This document shows positions 35,573 through 44,449 of a stretch of DNA of 64,000 nt, in pieces; position 1 is the stretch's first letter; every line of letters starts with the position of its first letter. The stretch lies in the NCBI GenBank assembly GCA_029263855.1, contig JAJUFC010000004.1, positions 124,001 to 188,000 on the forward strand, in the 5' to 3' direction. The translations under genes and the position numbers were made by a program. A model generated the notes under the pieces. It was not told where the DNA came from and did no database searches. It saw only the letters and a program-made list of their open reading frames with translations. Origin of the DNA: Candidatus Thermochlorobacteriaceae bacterium (GTDB lineage: Bacteria > Bacteroidota > Chlorobiia > Chlorobiales > Thermochlorobacteraceae).

Positions 35573-38167
35573 ATGCTCGATTCCCGCATCACCTTTCACT
35601 CTCTCTTGGTTGCGTTTGCGTTATTCATGATTCACTCGTCGCTTGCGGCGCAAGGTGTCGGCACGATTCGCGGAAAAGTTGTTGATGAAAAAACGCGCGA
35701 GCCACTTACAGGCGCAGTCATTCGTCTCGACAAAACACAATACGGCGCGATTTCTGATGTCAATGGAAACTATACGATTTCTAATGTTCCCGCAGGCGAC
35801 TACATTGTCAAGGTTTCTCTTATTGGCTATGAAGACACTGAGGAAGCGCACGATGTTGAAAAAGGCAAAACGCTCGTTGTGAATTTCAACTTGCGCGAAA
35901 AAGCCATTCAGTCCCAAGAAGTACAAGTTATTGCCGATGCCACGCGCCAGCCACAAGAAGATGTGCGCACCAGCGTCTATAAAATCACGCCCCGACAAAG
36001 CAAAATTCTTGCCGGCGGTTTGGAAGACATCATGCGCTCCTTGCAAGCCATTCCTGGCGTTTTAGCGCAAAACGATTTTTCATCGCAACTCTTCATTCGT
36101 GGCTCTGGTCCTGACCAAAACCTGATGGTTATTGACGATATTGAAGTGTTCAATCCGTATCGGCTTTATGGCACGGTGAGCATGTTCAATCCTGAAACCG
36201 TTGCCGATGTGAGTTTGATTACGGGGGGATTTCCTGCAAAGTATGGCGATAGACTTTCAGCCGTGCTTGATGTTGGCAATCGGAACGGCTCGCGCGATGT
36301 AGCAGTTCAAACGCAACTCGATATGAACATCACCGATGCGAATATCATTGTGGAGGGTAAATCGCCGTTCACCCTCAACGGCTCATGGATTATGTCGGCG
36401 CGGCGCACTTACTATGATTTGATTGTCGGACCGATTTTGCGCAGCACGGGTCGCGTCGATAACAACACAGCGTTTCCTAACTTCACCGACTTTCAAACGC
36501 GCTTCTTTCTCGAACTCAATCCAACAAATTATCTCATTCTCACGGGCGTTTATGGACGCGATGCCGTTAATGTGCTCACAGCACAGCGTAGCAACGAACA
36601 GCCCGATAGCGTCAGTGTTGGCAATACCACAAACAACGATTTAGTTGGAATCGCTTGGCATCATCAGCCAAGTTCGCGAACCCTGAACAAACTCATCGCT
36701 TCTTGGTATCGCAACAGCGGCGATTCTCGCTTCGCGGGCTCGTTTATCGATAGGCTCAATTACAACGACGCTTTCTTGGACGAAGTTGAACAAGATAGCC
36801 TAATCAATCCCGCGACGCTCGCGTCCATCAACCTTCGTTCCGACTCCTACTTTTCATTCACGAAGTGGACTCTCCGCGACGAGCTTTCAAAGCGATACAA
36901 TCGCCACCTCGTCGAGATGGGTGCGGGCGTTGACGTGATGGAGACGACGTTCGAACTCTTGCTCGAAGCCGATGAAGCCACCGCCGCCTTGCTTCGCGCG
37001 CAACAAGGCAATCCGCGTTTCAGTGCCTTGCCGCTCAATCAGCGCATCGGGCAAGCGGAAACCTACGTGCGCTCGCACGCTTTCGTTCAAGACCGATGGG
37101 AAGCGATTCCGAAACGGCTTTATCTTCAACCCGGCTTGCGCTTCGATTATTACGATGTCATTCAAAAAGCTTATCTCTCGCCGCGTTTCAACTTTTCGCT
37201 CGCGCTCAATCCCATCACGACCCTTCGCGGCGCGTGGGGAATGTATGTTCAATCGCCCGGCTATGAAAAACTCATCGACCAAACCGCGTTCTTCGATTTA
37301 ACCCAACGCGGAACGCTCCAACGCCTTCAAGCCGAACAAGCCATTCACTACGTTCTTGGGCTTGACCGTTGGCTCAACGCCGAGTGGCAAGTTCGAGGCG
37401 AAGTCTACTTCAAAGATTTCAATCGGCTCATCATTCAACAGCGGGAACTTCAAGAGGTGTTCCAATCCAACTACTTGGGCGGTTGGGCTTCCGACCGAAG
37501 AAATTGGAGCACACCGACTTCGTCGTTCCAACCCGTGCTCACGCCCACACCCGTCAACGAAGGCGAAGGCTCTGCTTACGGCATAGAGATGCTTCTTGAA
37601 AAGAAAATGATGAGCCAACAAGACCGATTCAGCGGTTGGGCAAGTTACGCCCTCGCATTTGCCTATCGAGAGCGCGACGGATTGCGCATTCCCTTCAACT
37701 TCGACCAACGCCACACGGTTAATCTTGTCGGCAACATTCGCCTGAACAGTTGGCTCGATTTAGGTATTCGTTGGCGATACGGAAGCGGCTTCCCGATTAC
37801 GCCCGCGATTGGCGCGTCGCCGCGCATCGCGCCAAATGAAGACGGCGTATCTCAAATCGTAACCGATGCTCGCGGCAGAGTGCTGTTTAATTTGGATTAT
37901 GGCGGCGAAGAAAATTTGAATTCTGAACGCCTGCCCGCCTATCACCGATTGGATATTCGCCTAACTGCAAAAACGCAATTCTGGGGCGGACGATGGGAGT
38001 TTTATCTCGATGTGATTAACGCCTACAACCGCGTCAATGTGATTGGATACCGCTACGATGTCGAAGACCGCCGTGATGTCCCAAACGGACGACTGCCTAT
38101 TCTTGCACGCGAACAAACCGACATGCTTCCGCTCATTCCGACGCTCGGCATTAGTGCTGTGTTCTGA
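35573..38167 (+). CDS. TonB-dependent outer-membrane receptor
   Basis: This 864-residue receptor has a signal peptide (LLVAFALFMIHSSLAAQ) and a carboxypeptidase-regulatory-like beta domain at about 28-105 (GKVVDEKTREPLTGAVIRLD, DVNGNYTISNVPAGDY). The plug domain follows at about 120-240 (LQAIPGVLAQNDFSSQLFIR, TGGFPAKYGDRLSAV) and then a large barrel ending in Phe (LGISAVF), as barrel proteins need for insertion. The extra N-terminal domain is typical of Bacteroidota and Chlorobiota. The ligand is unknown. The ATG at 35573 is preferred; the frame is open to 35480. Confidence 0.9.
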   Translation: MLDSRITFHSLLVAFALFMIHSSLAAQGVGTIRGKVVDEKTREPLTGAVIRLDKTQYGAISDVNGNYTISNVPAGDYIVKVSLIGYEDTEEAHDVEKGKTLVVNFNLREKAIQSQEVQVIADATRQPQEDVRTSVYKITPRQSKILAGGLEDIMRSLQAIPGVLAQNDFSSQLFIRGSGPDQNLMVIDDIEVFNPYRLYGTVSMFNPETVADVSLITGGFPAKYGDRLSAVLDVGNRNGSRDVAVQTQLDMNITDANIIVEGKSPFTLNGSWIMSARRTYYDLIVGPILRSTGRVDNNTAFPNFTDFQTRFFLELNPTNYLILTGVYGRDAVNVLTAQRSNEQPDSVSVGNTTNNDLVGIAWHHQPSSRTLNKLIASWYRNSGDSRFAGSFIDRLNYNDAFLDEVEQDSLINPATLASINLRSDSYFSFTKWTLRDELSKRYNRHLVEMGAGVDVMETTFELLLEADEATAALLRAQQGNPRFSALPLNQRIGQAETYVRSHAFVQDRWEAIPKRLYLQPGLRFDYYDVIQKAYLSPRFNFSLALNPITTLRGAWGMYVQSPGYEKLIDQTAFFDLTQRGTLQRLQAEQAIHYVLGLDRWLNAEWQVRGEVYFKDFNRLIIQQRELQEVFQSNYLGGWASDRRNWSTPTSSFQPVLTPTPVNEGEGSAYGIEMLLEKKMMSQQDRFSGWASYALAFAYRERDGLRIPFNFDQRHTVNLVGNIRLNSWLDLGIRWRYGSGFPITPAIGASPRIAPNEDGVSQIVTDARGRVLFNLDYGGEENLNSERLPAYHRLDIRLTAKTQFWGGRWEFYLDVINAYNRVNVIGYRYDVEDRRDVPNGRLPILAREQTDMLPLIPTLGISAVF

Positions 38168-38183
38168 TGCCTCGCATCCGTTT

Positions 38184-38216
38184 ACCAAAAGAAAAAGGGC
38201 GAGTTTAGACCCGCCC
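38184..38216 (-). terminator. Terminator for the secreted protein gene at 38247
   Basis: On the minus strand GGGCG, a 10-base loop region with GT/AC pairing, and CGCCC are followed by TTTTTCTTTT. It lies 30 bases past the stop. Confidence 0.75.
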
Positions 38217-38246
38217 CTGATTTCAATGCTCAATACTCTCTCGTTT

Positions 38247-38798
38247 TTATCGCTCCATTTGCCACATTGACGCGCCGCCGAATCCGCCTCCAAAGCGATT
38301 AAATCCACCGCCCCAGCCCCAGAATCCCATTTGATTAAACCACTGACCGGGCGGCACTTGTTGATAAGCAGCTGAAACCGTCATGTTTTTTGTCGGTTGC
38401 CAGAGGATTTGTGCATTTTTGAGATAAACGCCTGAAAAATCATTTTGTCCAAAGCCGTATTGCAACTGCCGTTGCGACGCGCCAAAGGGTTGGTGCATCA
38501 CGCCGATGTCAGCACGAATCATCACGGGCGCATCAAACTTATACATCATCGTGTTGACATATTCGCCCGTCGTATTTGCAAGCATTGAGTTGTACGAAAG
38601 CGTGTAGGAATGATTCATTTGGAAATGCTTATCGTCGAAGATATTTCCAATCATACTACTGATTGAAAATTCGGAAGGCGTTGCGAAAATTGTTTGCGAC
38701 GATTGAATGGATTGGCTCGGAATATCTTTTTGAAATTGCGCCGATGCATTAATGTTGAACAACACGAGCAAGGCGAAAATGAAAATAACTTTTTTCAT
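38247..38798 (-). CDS. Secreted protein of unknown function
   Basis: The 183 residues have a clear signal peptide (FIFALLVLFNINASAQ). The mature part is rich in Ser, Gln, Asn and Met, with strand-like segments (YTLSYNSMLANTTGEYVNTM, MYKFDAPVMIRADIG) that could be outer-membrane or periplasmic beta strands. It ends in a Gly/Trp/Phe-rich stretch (WGWGGGFNRFGGGFGG). I do not recognise it. It is convergent with the TonB receptor and has its own terminator at 38184-38216. Confidence 0.7.
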   Translation of the reverse strand: MKKVIFIFALLVLFNINASAQFQKDIPSQSIQSSQTIFATPSEFSISSMIGNIFDDKHFQMNHSYTLSYNSMLANTTGEYVNTMMYKFDAPVMIRADIGVMHQPFGASQRQLQYGFGQNDFSGVYLKNAQILWQPTKNMTVSAAYQQVPPGQWFNQMGFWGWGGGFNRFGGGFGGASMWQMER

Positions 38799-38868
38799 GG
38801 TTCGAAGGATTGAAGAAGAGTTTCACAGTTGTCTTAAAACTCGAAACGAGTGTGCGTCCACCTAAGTT

Positions 38869-39219
38869 TCACGAGGCGGATTCGCTTTGCGATTTCATTC
38901 CAACAAAAAAGTAAATCACGAACAACACTGAGAGTGCGACCATCGTCAAGCGGACCCATGCGCCACCGAGCGTCTCTTCACCCGAAGAAAGTTTCTGAAT
39001 CAGACCGGGCATACGCGCACCGATGCCACCCAGAATCAGCACCGCGCCGACAAGGCAAAGCCACTTTCCCCATGCTTGCGATTGCATTAAGTAGCCGCCA
39101 ACGAGCACCACGACGCCCGCCGCACTGCCAATAAACGAGGTCGGACTGCCCGATTGCACATAGCCCACAATGCCAAGCACCACGAGCAGTGCGCCATAAA
39201 CTAAAACGATGGAATTCAT
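38869..39219 (-). CDS. TMEM14-like small membrane protein
   Basis: This 116-residue protein has four predicted transmembrane helices. The first 70 residues (VYGALLVVLGIVGYVQSGSP, SFIGSAAGVVVLVGGYLMQ) match the pattern of the TMEM14 family: Gly-rich helices, the Ser-Pro-Thr-Ser turn and GARM in the third helix. The function in bacteria is unknown. The ATG at 39219 starts directly at the first helix; the frame reaches 39303. Confidence 0.75.
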   Translation of the reverse strand: MNSIVLVYGALLVVLGIVGYVQSGSPTSFIGSAAGVVVLVGGYLMQSQAWGKWLCLVGAVLILGGIGARMPGLIQKLSSGEETLGGAWVRLTMVALSVLFVIYFFVGMKSQSESAS

Positions 39220-39337
39220 TTCTAAAAAAATGTTTGAGATTGATGGTATGCTAAAAGCCTGTGAAAATAGCGATAATCCTTTGAACTTGGAATGTTTGAG
39301 CATGGCTTTTATGTTTCGTCAATAAATATCATCAACA

Positions 39338-39838
39338 ATGTGGAAAACAGTGTTCATAACTTTGGCGGTTCTCTTTGCTTACTCTTGCAATCAAGCCGCT
39401 TCTCAAAGCAAACCAAATCCAACAATGGACCAAACAACTTCGCGCAAGGTCGTCAAAACAGACGACGAATGGAAAAAGCAACTGTCCTTCGAGCAATATC
39501 GCGTTACGCGCAAGCACGGCACCGAACTGCCTTTCACGAACAAGTATTGGAACAACAAAAAAGCGGGCATTTACAAGTGCGTCTGTTGCGGACAAGTTTT
39601 GTTCAGTTCCGAAACGAAGTTCGATTCGGGAACGGGCTGGCCTTCGTTCTACAAACCCGTTAGCGAAGAAGCGATTGGCACGAGCGTCGACACGAGCCTG
39701 TTTATGAAGCGCATCGAAGTTCACTGCTCGCGATGCGACGCACATTTGGGACACGTCTTTGACGACGCGCCCGAAACGCCAACGGGACTGCGCTATTGCA
39801 TGAACTCCGCCTCGCTGGTGTTTGAAGAAGCGAAATAG
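39338..39838 (+). CDS. msrB: Methionine-R-sulfoxide reductase B, lipoprotein form
   Basis: MsrB reduces the R form of methionine sulfoxide. The 166 residues include a lipoprotein signal (VLFAYSC, lipidated Cys17), so the enzyme is anchored outside the cytoplasm. The catalytic domain runs from about 40 to 164, with zinc cysteines in CVCCG and CSRCD, SGTGWPSFY near 106, and the catalytic Cys near 154 in RYCMNSASLVF. The canonical cysteine is present and not selenocysteine. Export suggests protection of envelope proteins from oxidants. It stands alone, divergent from the TMEM14-like gene. Confidence 0.94.
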   Translation: MWKTVFITLAVLFAYSCNQAASQSKPNPTMDQTTSRKVVKTDDEWKKQLSFEQYRVTRKHGTELPFTNKYWNNKKAGIYKCVCCGQVLFSSETKFDSGTGWPSFYKPVSEEAIGTSVDTSLFMKRIEVHCSRCDAHLGHVFDDAPETPTGLRYCMNSASLVFEEAK

Positions 39839-39855
39839 CCTTCAAGACTGACTTA

Positions 39856-40986
39856 TCAAGACTGCATGGCGCGTTTGTAGCCGTTCAAGGTTTCTTCCGC
39901 CATTTTTTTCCATGAAAATTGCTTTGCACGCTCAAAGCCTTTTTTGCGCAAATCTTCGCGTAGTTCAGGCGATTCAATCAACTGGCGCATGGCATTGGCA
40001 ATCGCGGCGGTGTCATAAGGGTTGGCGAGCAATGCGGCGTCGCCTGCAATTTCAGGCAGGCTTGTCTCTGTTGAAGTAATCACAGGACAGCCACACTGCA
40101 TGGCTTCCAAAAGCGGAATGCCGAATCCTTCGGCGATGGAAACAAACATAAATCCCAATGCGGCGTTGTAAAGATTGAGCAAATCTTCAAAGGGAATATC
40201 TGTAATCACTTTCACTGAGCCGCCTTCCCCGCGCGCGCTACCTTGCGCAATCGCGCGATAAAGTTCGGTTTTATCACCGTTGACGGCTACAACAAACGAT
40301 ACCTGTTGCTTCAAGTTCTTGGGCAAAGCGAAGTAAGCGTCAACCATTCTTTCCAAGTTTTTCCGATAATCGCTTCTGCCAATATGGAAAAAAAATGGTG
40401 TTTCAGGCTTCAAGTCATATTTTTTCAACAAGTTCCAATCTGGCTCAATCCGCTTAAAATTGCTTGAGGCCGCTTCGTAGGTTACGCACATTTTTTCTTT
40501 CGGCACGGATAAACGAGTTGAAATATCTTTTTTAACAAATTCTGATGGAACAAAAATGAGTCTCGACTCCTCAAAAATGGCTTTTTGTTTTCGCTCAATA
40601 GTTTCTTTGATGCCTGGCAGAGCTTTCATATAGAGAGGAAAGACATCATGAACGGTAACAACCGTATTTCTTACCCATTGTGGCATTGAAAGTGGATTTG
40701 TGTGATGAATGAGGTCCACTTTGAACGACTCACTCAACCAAATACAATCTTGAATCAGTTTTGTAACGACCTCGAGGTGTTTGCCAAGCATCAAGTCATG
40801 CGGTAAGGCATTCCGGTAATAAAATCTTGTGGAGTGCTCAAAGGCTTCTGACAATTGTTTTTTTCGTCGAAGCAAAGTGTAAAGGTGAAGTTCGATATCG
40901 GGATATGTGGCAAGTTCGGTGATTAAATGTCGTGCGTAAGTTGAAATCCCGCTGTAATCTAATGGAAAAGTGAATCCAATCTTCAT
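39856..40986 (-). CDS. Glycosyltransferase family 4
   Basis: This 376-residue GT-B enzyme has an N-terminal acceptor domain (FPLDYSGISTYARHLITELA) and a C-terminal GT4 domain: GRSDYRKNLERMVDAY near 200 and the EX7E motif AEGFGIPLLEAMQCGCPVI near 278-296. It overlaps the stop of the double GT9 gene by 4 bases and is the last gene of the leftward glycan cluster. It would add a sugar to a lipopolysaccharide or exported glycan. Confidence 0.9.
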   Translation of the reverse strand: MKIGFTFPLDYSGISTYARHLITELATYPDIELHLYTLLRRKKQLSEAFEHSTRFYYRNALPHDLMLGKHLEVVTKLIQDCIWLSESFKVDLIHHTNPLSMPQWVRNTVVTVHDVFPLYMKALPGIKETIERKQKAIFEESRLIFVPSEFVKKDISTRLSVPKEKMCVTYEAASSNFKRIEPDWNLLKKYDLKPETPFFFHIGRSDYRKNLERMVDAYFALPKNLKQQVSFVVAVNGDKTELYRAIAQGSARGEGGSVKVITDIPFEDLLNLYNAALGFMFVSIAEGFGIPLLEAMQCGCPVITSTETSLPEIAGDAALLANPYDTAAIANAMRQLIESPELREDLRKKGFERAKQFSWKKMAEETLNGYKRAMQS

Positions 40987-43313
40987 TTATGAGCGAGTAT
41001 TGTATGATTTGGGTCGTTGGTGTCGTTGAGCTCAAGAAGAAGCGTGTTGATGGCGCACACGACGTCAGCAACCTCTATAAAGCTGACTGGCAAACGACGC
41101 GGAGCCACAAGCCGCTTTGATGGAACTTGATACGGAGACCAAATTTCGTCCACGCTTCCCCCGACCCAGCGCGAGTAAAGCACAACCATGGGTGTTTTCA
41201 TGGCGGAGCCAAGGTGAACAACCCCAGTATCGGGCGTTACCAAAATCTTTGCCTTTCGAATCAATGCCGCTATGTCGCGTAAATCGCTTGATGGGTAGAA
41301 GCAGAACACGTGTTTTTCTCGAGAGGTTTCTTCCATCATAGCTACCTCGTTTGGTGAACAGGATAGCACAATCGTTTCGCGCCATTTTTGATTCAGCCGT
41401 TCAATCAACTCGCGATACTTTTCTTTTGTCCACGACTTTACGCGGTTTTTCCCCGCTGAAAGATTTATCAGAATAAAATCTTTCTCTTTGATGTTGTTTT
41501 GTGTAAGAAAGGCTTCAACAAGCGGGCGCTCAGGAACATGGAGGCTTATCTGGCAAGGCACGTTTCTCCCGTTCAACTCGAAAGCGTCTAAGGCAACCGT
41601 TAGCCATTGCTCTGCAATGTGGGCGTTTTGCGGTACTCGGACGGTTCTTGAAAAAAAACATTCATACTTCGGCTGCCGTTGCACCGAGAGCTTGAGGGTT
41701 CGTCGTGTGGCGGCAATGTTTGCAAGGAGTCCTTGTGTTTGCGGTGTCCCGAAAATGAGGCTGAAGACGGCATCATAGTTTCTACGCCAACCAAGTCTCC
41801 ACAAGTTCAGCCAAAAGCGCAACGAGTTTTCATACACAATCACGTTGCTGATGCGCAAGTCTGTTTGCAGCAGTTGAGCGTTTTGAGAGGAGGCGACGAC
41901 ATCGATTTCAATATTTGGATTAAGCAGCTTAATCGCGTTGAAAATCGGAGTAGTTACAATCATATCACCTAACACGTCGTTGCGAATAATCAAAACGCGC
42001 TTTGTTAATGCGAGGTCTAATTTGCGGTTACTCAGCTTGTTGTTGAAAATCGTTTGATAAAGTAGAGAGCGAAGGTTTTGAACGATTTTCTTCGCTGGCG
42101 TTGGTGTCGGATTGACTTTTGCGTCGGTCATTCCGCTGAGCGCATCGGGTCTGCGAACAGCATCGTTCTGCACGTCGCCAAGTTGCAATCGACTTGGCTT
42201 AACGCCGATTTCATCTAACAAGGTGCGTGTGGCCTCGACGACTTTTTGGGGCGGAATAACAGTAATCGGTTCAGGCTTGGGCGTGTAAAGGCTGATATGC
42301 CGATTGTGTAATGGAATCCACATCGAGTTTGATGAGAGTGGCGTGCAAAGAATGACAGAAGGAACTTTAAAAGTCGCTGCGATATGCACATTCGCCGTAT
42401 CGGGTGAGACCAACAGGCGCGCATATTTTGTAAGAGCAATCACACCGTCTAGGCCAAGTTGATGCGGAAATCGGAAAAGATTCTCATCGCGTACATCGTC
42501 CAAGATTCCCCACACGAGTTCGGCTTCGTCGGGCGTAGCGGTGAGCACGATGTTCAAGTCGCCGTAGTGATAAATGAGTTCTCTCAAAAACGCCACAAAG
42601 TTTTCTCTACCCCACCGACGATACCACATACGAGCGGATAAATTAACGACGAGATACTGCCCTTTCTCAATAGCATTGCGCGATAAAAATTCGTCCACCT
42701 TCGCTTCCGCTTCTTTGGCGGGATAAAGCTCTTGTGAAAGAGAGGCCTGGGGATACGTTGCGCCGAAGAGCGTGTCAAGCACACGTTTTTGACTAAGCCA
42801 TAACGGCTCATGGAGGTGGTTGGCGTCAACTTCTTTGTTGAACAAGATTTGGTAAAGGGTGTGCGGCTTTGGTTGGCGAATGGTGAGTTTTGACGCGGAA
42901 GGCGCAATAAGGTTCGCAATCAACCCGTCTTTTGTAAGTCCGCTAATAGATAAGCAAATGACGGCGTCGTAGTTGCGTTGTCTTGCTTGTTGAAGCATTT
43001 TCAAAAAATTAGCCATGCCCGTATCAATCGTCCATATTCTTGACAGGCGTGGATTGTGTCGAATGACCTGCTGGCCCTTTTGAGAGGCAACGACATCAAT
43101 TTCAATCTTTGGGTTCAGGTCTTGAATGGCTTTGAAGAGAGAAGTCGTGATTATCATGTCGCCGAACATATCCCTGCGTAAAATCAAAATACGTTTTGTG
43201 CGACTTGGGTTTAGGGGCTTTTCAAACGGCTTGTTTCTGAAAAGTCGAGCAAGTACGCCTCTGTAGAGCGCGACTTTAAGGACGTATTCAAGTTGTTTGA
43301 GTGCGTGTTTCAT
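40983..43313 (-). CDS. Tandem GT9 (heptosyltransferase-like) double-domain glycosyltransferase
   Basis: The 776 residues hold two complete GT9 domains in one chain. Domain 1 (about 35-385) starts RILILRRDMFGDMIITTSLF and ends with SPDTANVHIAATFKVPSVIL. Domain 2 (about 425-776) starts RVLIIRNDVLGDMIVTTPIF and ends with TPDTGVVHLGSAMKTPMVVL. Both keep the GDM loop and the donor-site (S/T)PDT motif. GT9 enzymes transfer heptose or related sugars from ADP-sugars to lipopolysaccharide. A linker of about 40 residues joins them. The ATG at 43313 overlaps the preceding stop by ATGA. A tandem duplication with fusion is likely. Confidence 0.9.
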   Translation of the reverse strand: MKHALKQLEYVLKVALYRGVLARLFRNKPFEKPLNPSRTKRILILRRDMFGDMIITTSLFKAIQDLNPKIEIDVVASQKGQQVIRHNPRLSRIWTIDTGMANFLKMLQQARQRNYDAVICLSISGLTKDGLIANLIAPSASKLTIRQPKPHTLYQILFNKEVDANHLHEPLWLSQKRVLDTLFGATYPQASLSQELYPAKEAEAKVDEFLSRNAIEKGQYLVVNLSARMWYRRWGRENFVAFLRELIYHYGDLNIVLTATPDEAELVWGILDDVRDENLFRFPHQLGLDGVIALTKYARLLVSPDTANVHIAATFKVPSVILCTPLSSNSMWIPLHNRHISLYTPKPEPITVIPPQKVVEATRTLLDEIGVKPSRLQLGDVQNDAVRRPDALSGMTDAKVNPTPTPAKKIVQNLRSLLYQTIFNNKLSNRKLDLALTKRVLIIRNDVLGDMIVTTPIFNAIKLLNPNIEIDVVASSQNAQLLQTDLRISNVIVYENSLRFWLNLWRLGWRRNYDAVFSLIFGTPQTQGLLANIAATRRTLKLSVQRQPKYECFFSRTVRVPQNAHIAEQWLTVALDAFELNGRNVPCQISLHVPERPLVEAFLTQNNIKEKDFILINLSAGKNRVKSWTKEKYRELIERLNQKWRETIVLSCSPNEVAMMEETSREKHVFCFYPSSDLRDIAALIRKAKILVTPDTGVVHLGSAMKTPMVVLYSRWVGGSVDEIWSPYQVPSKRLVAPRRLPVSFIEVADVVCAINTLLLELNDTNDPNHTILAHK

Positions 43314-44449
43314 TTCGCGGCGGGTTGCTCTAAGCGTTGCTTTGTCCAAAGTGCTTCAAAGGCTTCAAATACTTCGCGAGGCGGAATGGTGGAAATCGGC
43401 GCGACTTCCTTCGTGAAAACATTGATATGCTCGACGTTGAGCGGAATCCACTCCGTCCCTGATGAAATTGGCGTGCATAAAATGACGCAAGGCACGCCGA
43501 ATGTAGCGGCAATATGCACATTTGCCGTATCGGGAGAGATAAGCATTGCCGAGCGTTTGATGAGTGCCATTGTTTCGTGCAAGCCAAATCGTTCAGGTTG
43601 CGCGCGAACATTGGGGTTTTGAACGACATTCAAAATCGCTTCGGCGGTCGCTCTATCTTCGGGCTGAGCGGAAATGATGACGTTGAGAGCGGGATATTTT
43701 TCCAACAAGAGATTTAACAAGCCCGCGTTGTTTTCAACGCCCCATTTGCGAAACGCCATGCGTGCCGAGATGTTCAGCATAAGGTATTGCTTCGTTGCTA
43801 ATCCTTGTTCAGAGAGATATATAAGTGCTTTTTCTTCTGCACTAGGTTTGAGAAACAGCCGTTGCTGCAGTCGCTCTTCGGGATAAGTAACGCCGAAGAG
43901 TTTTTCGCCAAAGAGCCGCAACTGACGCCAAACTGGAATTGCTGTATCGTCTTTGCCAATATCAATTTGAGCATTGAAAAGAATTGTGTAAAAGTCATGC
44001 TTCTTGCGGATATAGGTCGTAATTTTTGGCGCGTTCGGAACGAGTAGATTTGAAAGCAATCCATCGAGCGTCATGCCGTTGAAGGAAAGGCACAAGACGG
44101 CATCATACTGATGCTTGCGCACGGTTGTGCACATTTTGAAAAACTCTTTTATTCCGCCGTTGTAGGCAAAGACATGCGCCAAGCGTTCATCACATTCTGC
44201 TACGCTTTTGCCTTTGACCGACGCAATCAAATCTAATTTGATATTCGGATTAAGGTCTTTGAGCATCGTAAAAAACGACGAGGTAATAACCATATCGCCG
44301 AAGTTATCTCGGCGAATGAGCAACAGCCGATTGACTTTGGAAATATCCAATGTTCCAACGAACGGCTTGTTGCGAAAGAGCGGCTTAAATACCCACTTAT
44401 ACCAAAAGGCTTTGTTAGCATTTTCTATGGCTTTAAGGCTAAGTGTCAT
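43310..44449 (-). CDS. GT9 family (heptosyltransferase-like) glycosyltransferase
   Basis: This 379-residue GT9 enzyme shows RLLLIRRDNFGDMVITSSFF near 30-49, ISARMAFRKWGVENNAGLL near 222, and the donor site SPDTANVHIAATFGVPCVIL near 305-324. It resembles domain 1 of the double-domain neighbour closely (both have PDTANVHIAATF), so they probably arose by duplication. It is coupled to both neighbours by ATGA-type overlaps. Confidence 0.92.
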   Translation of the reverse strand: MTLSLKAIENANKAFWYKWVFKPLFRNKPFVGTLDISKVNRLLLIRRDNFGDMVITSSFFTMLKDLNPNIKLDLIASVKGKSVAECDERLAHVFAYNGGIKEFFKMCTTVRKHQYDAVLCLSFNGMTLDGLLSNLLVPNAPKITTYIRKKHDFYTILFNAQIDIGKDDTAIPVWRQLRLFGEKLFGVTYPEERLQQRLFLKPSAEEKALIYLSEQGLATKQYLMLNISARMAFRKWGVENNAGLLNLLLEKYPALNVIISAQPEDRATAEAILNVVQNPNVRAQPERFGLHETMALIKRSAMLISPDTANVHIAATFGVPCVILCTPISSGTEWIPLNVEHINVFTKEVAPISTIPPREVFEAFEALWTKQRLEQPAAK

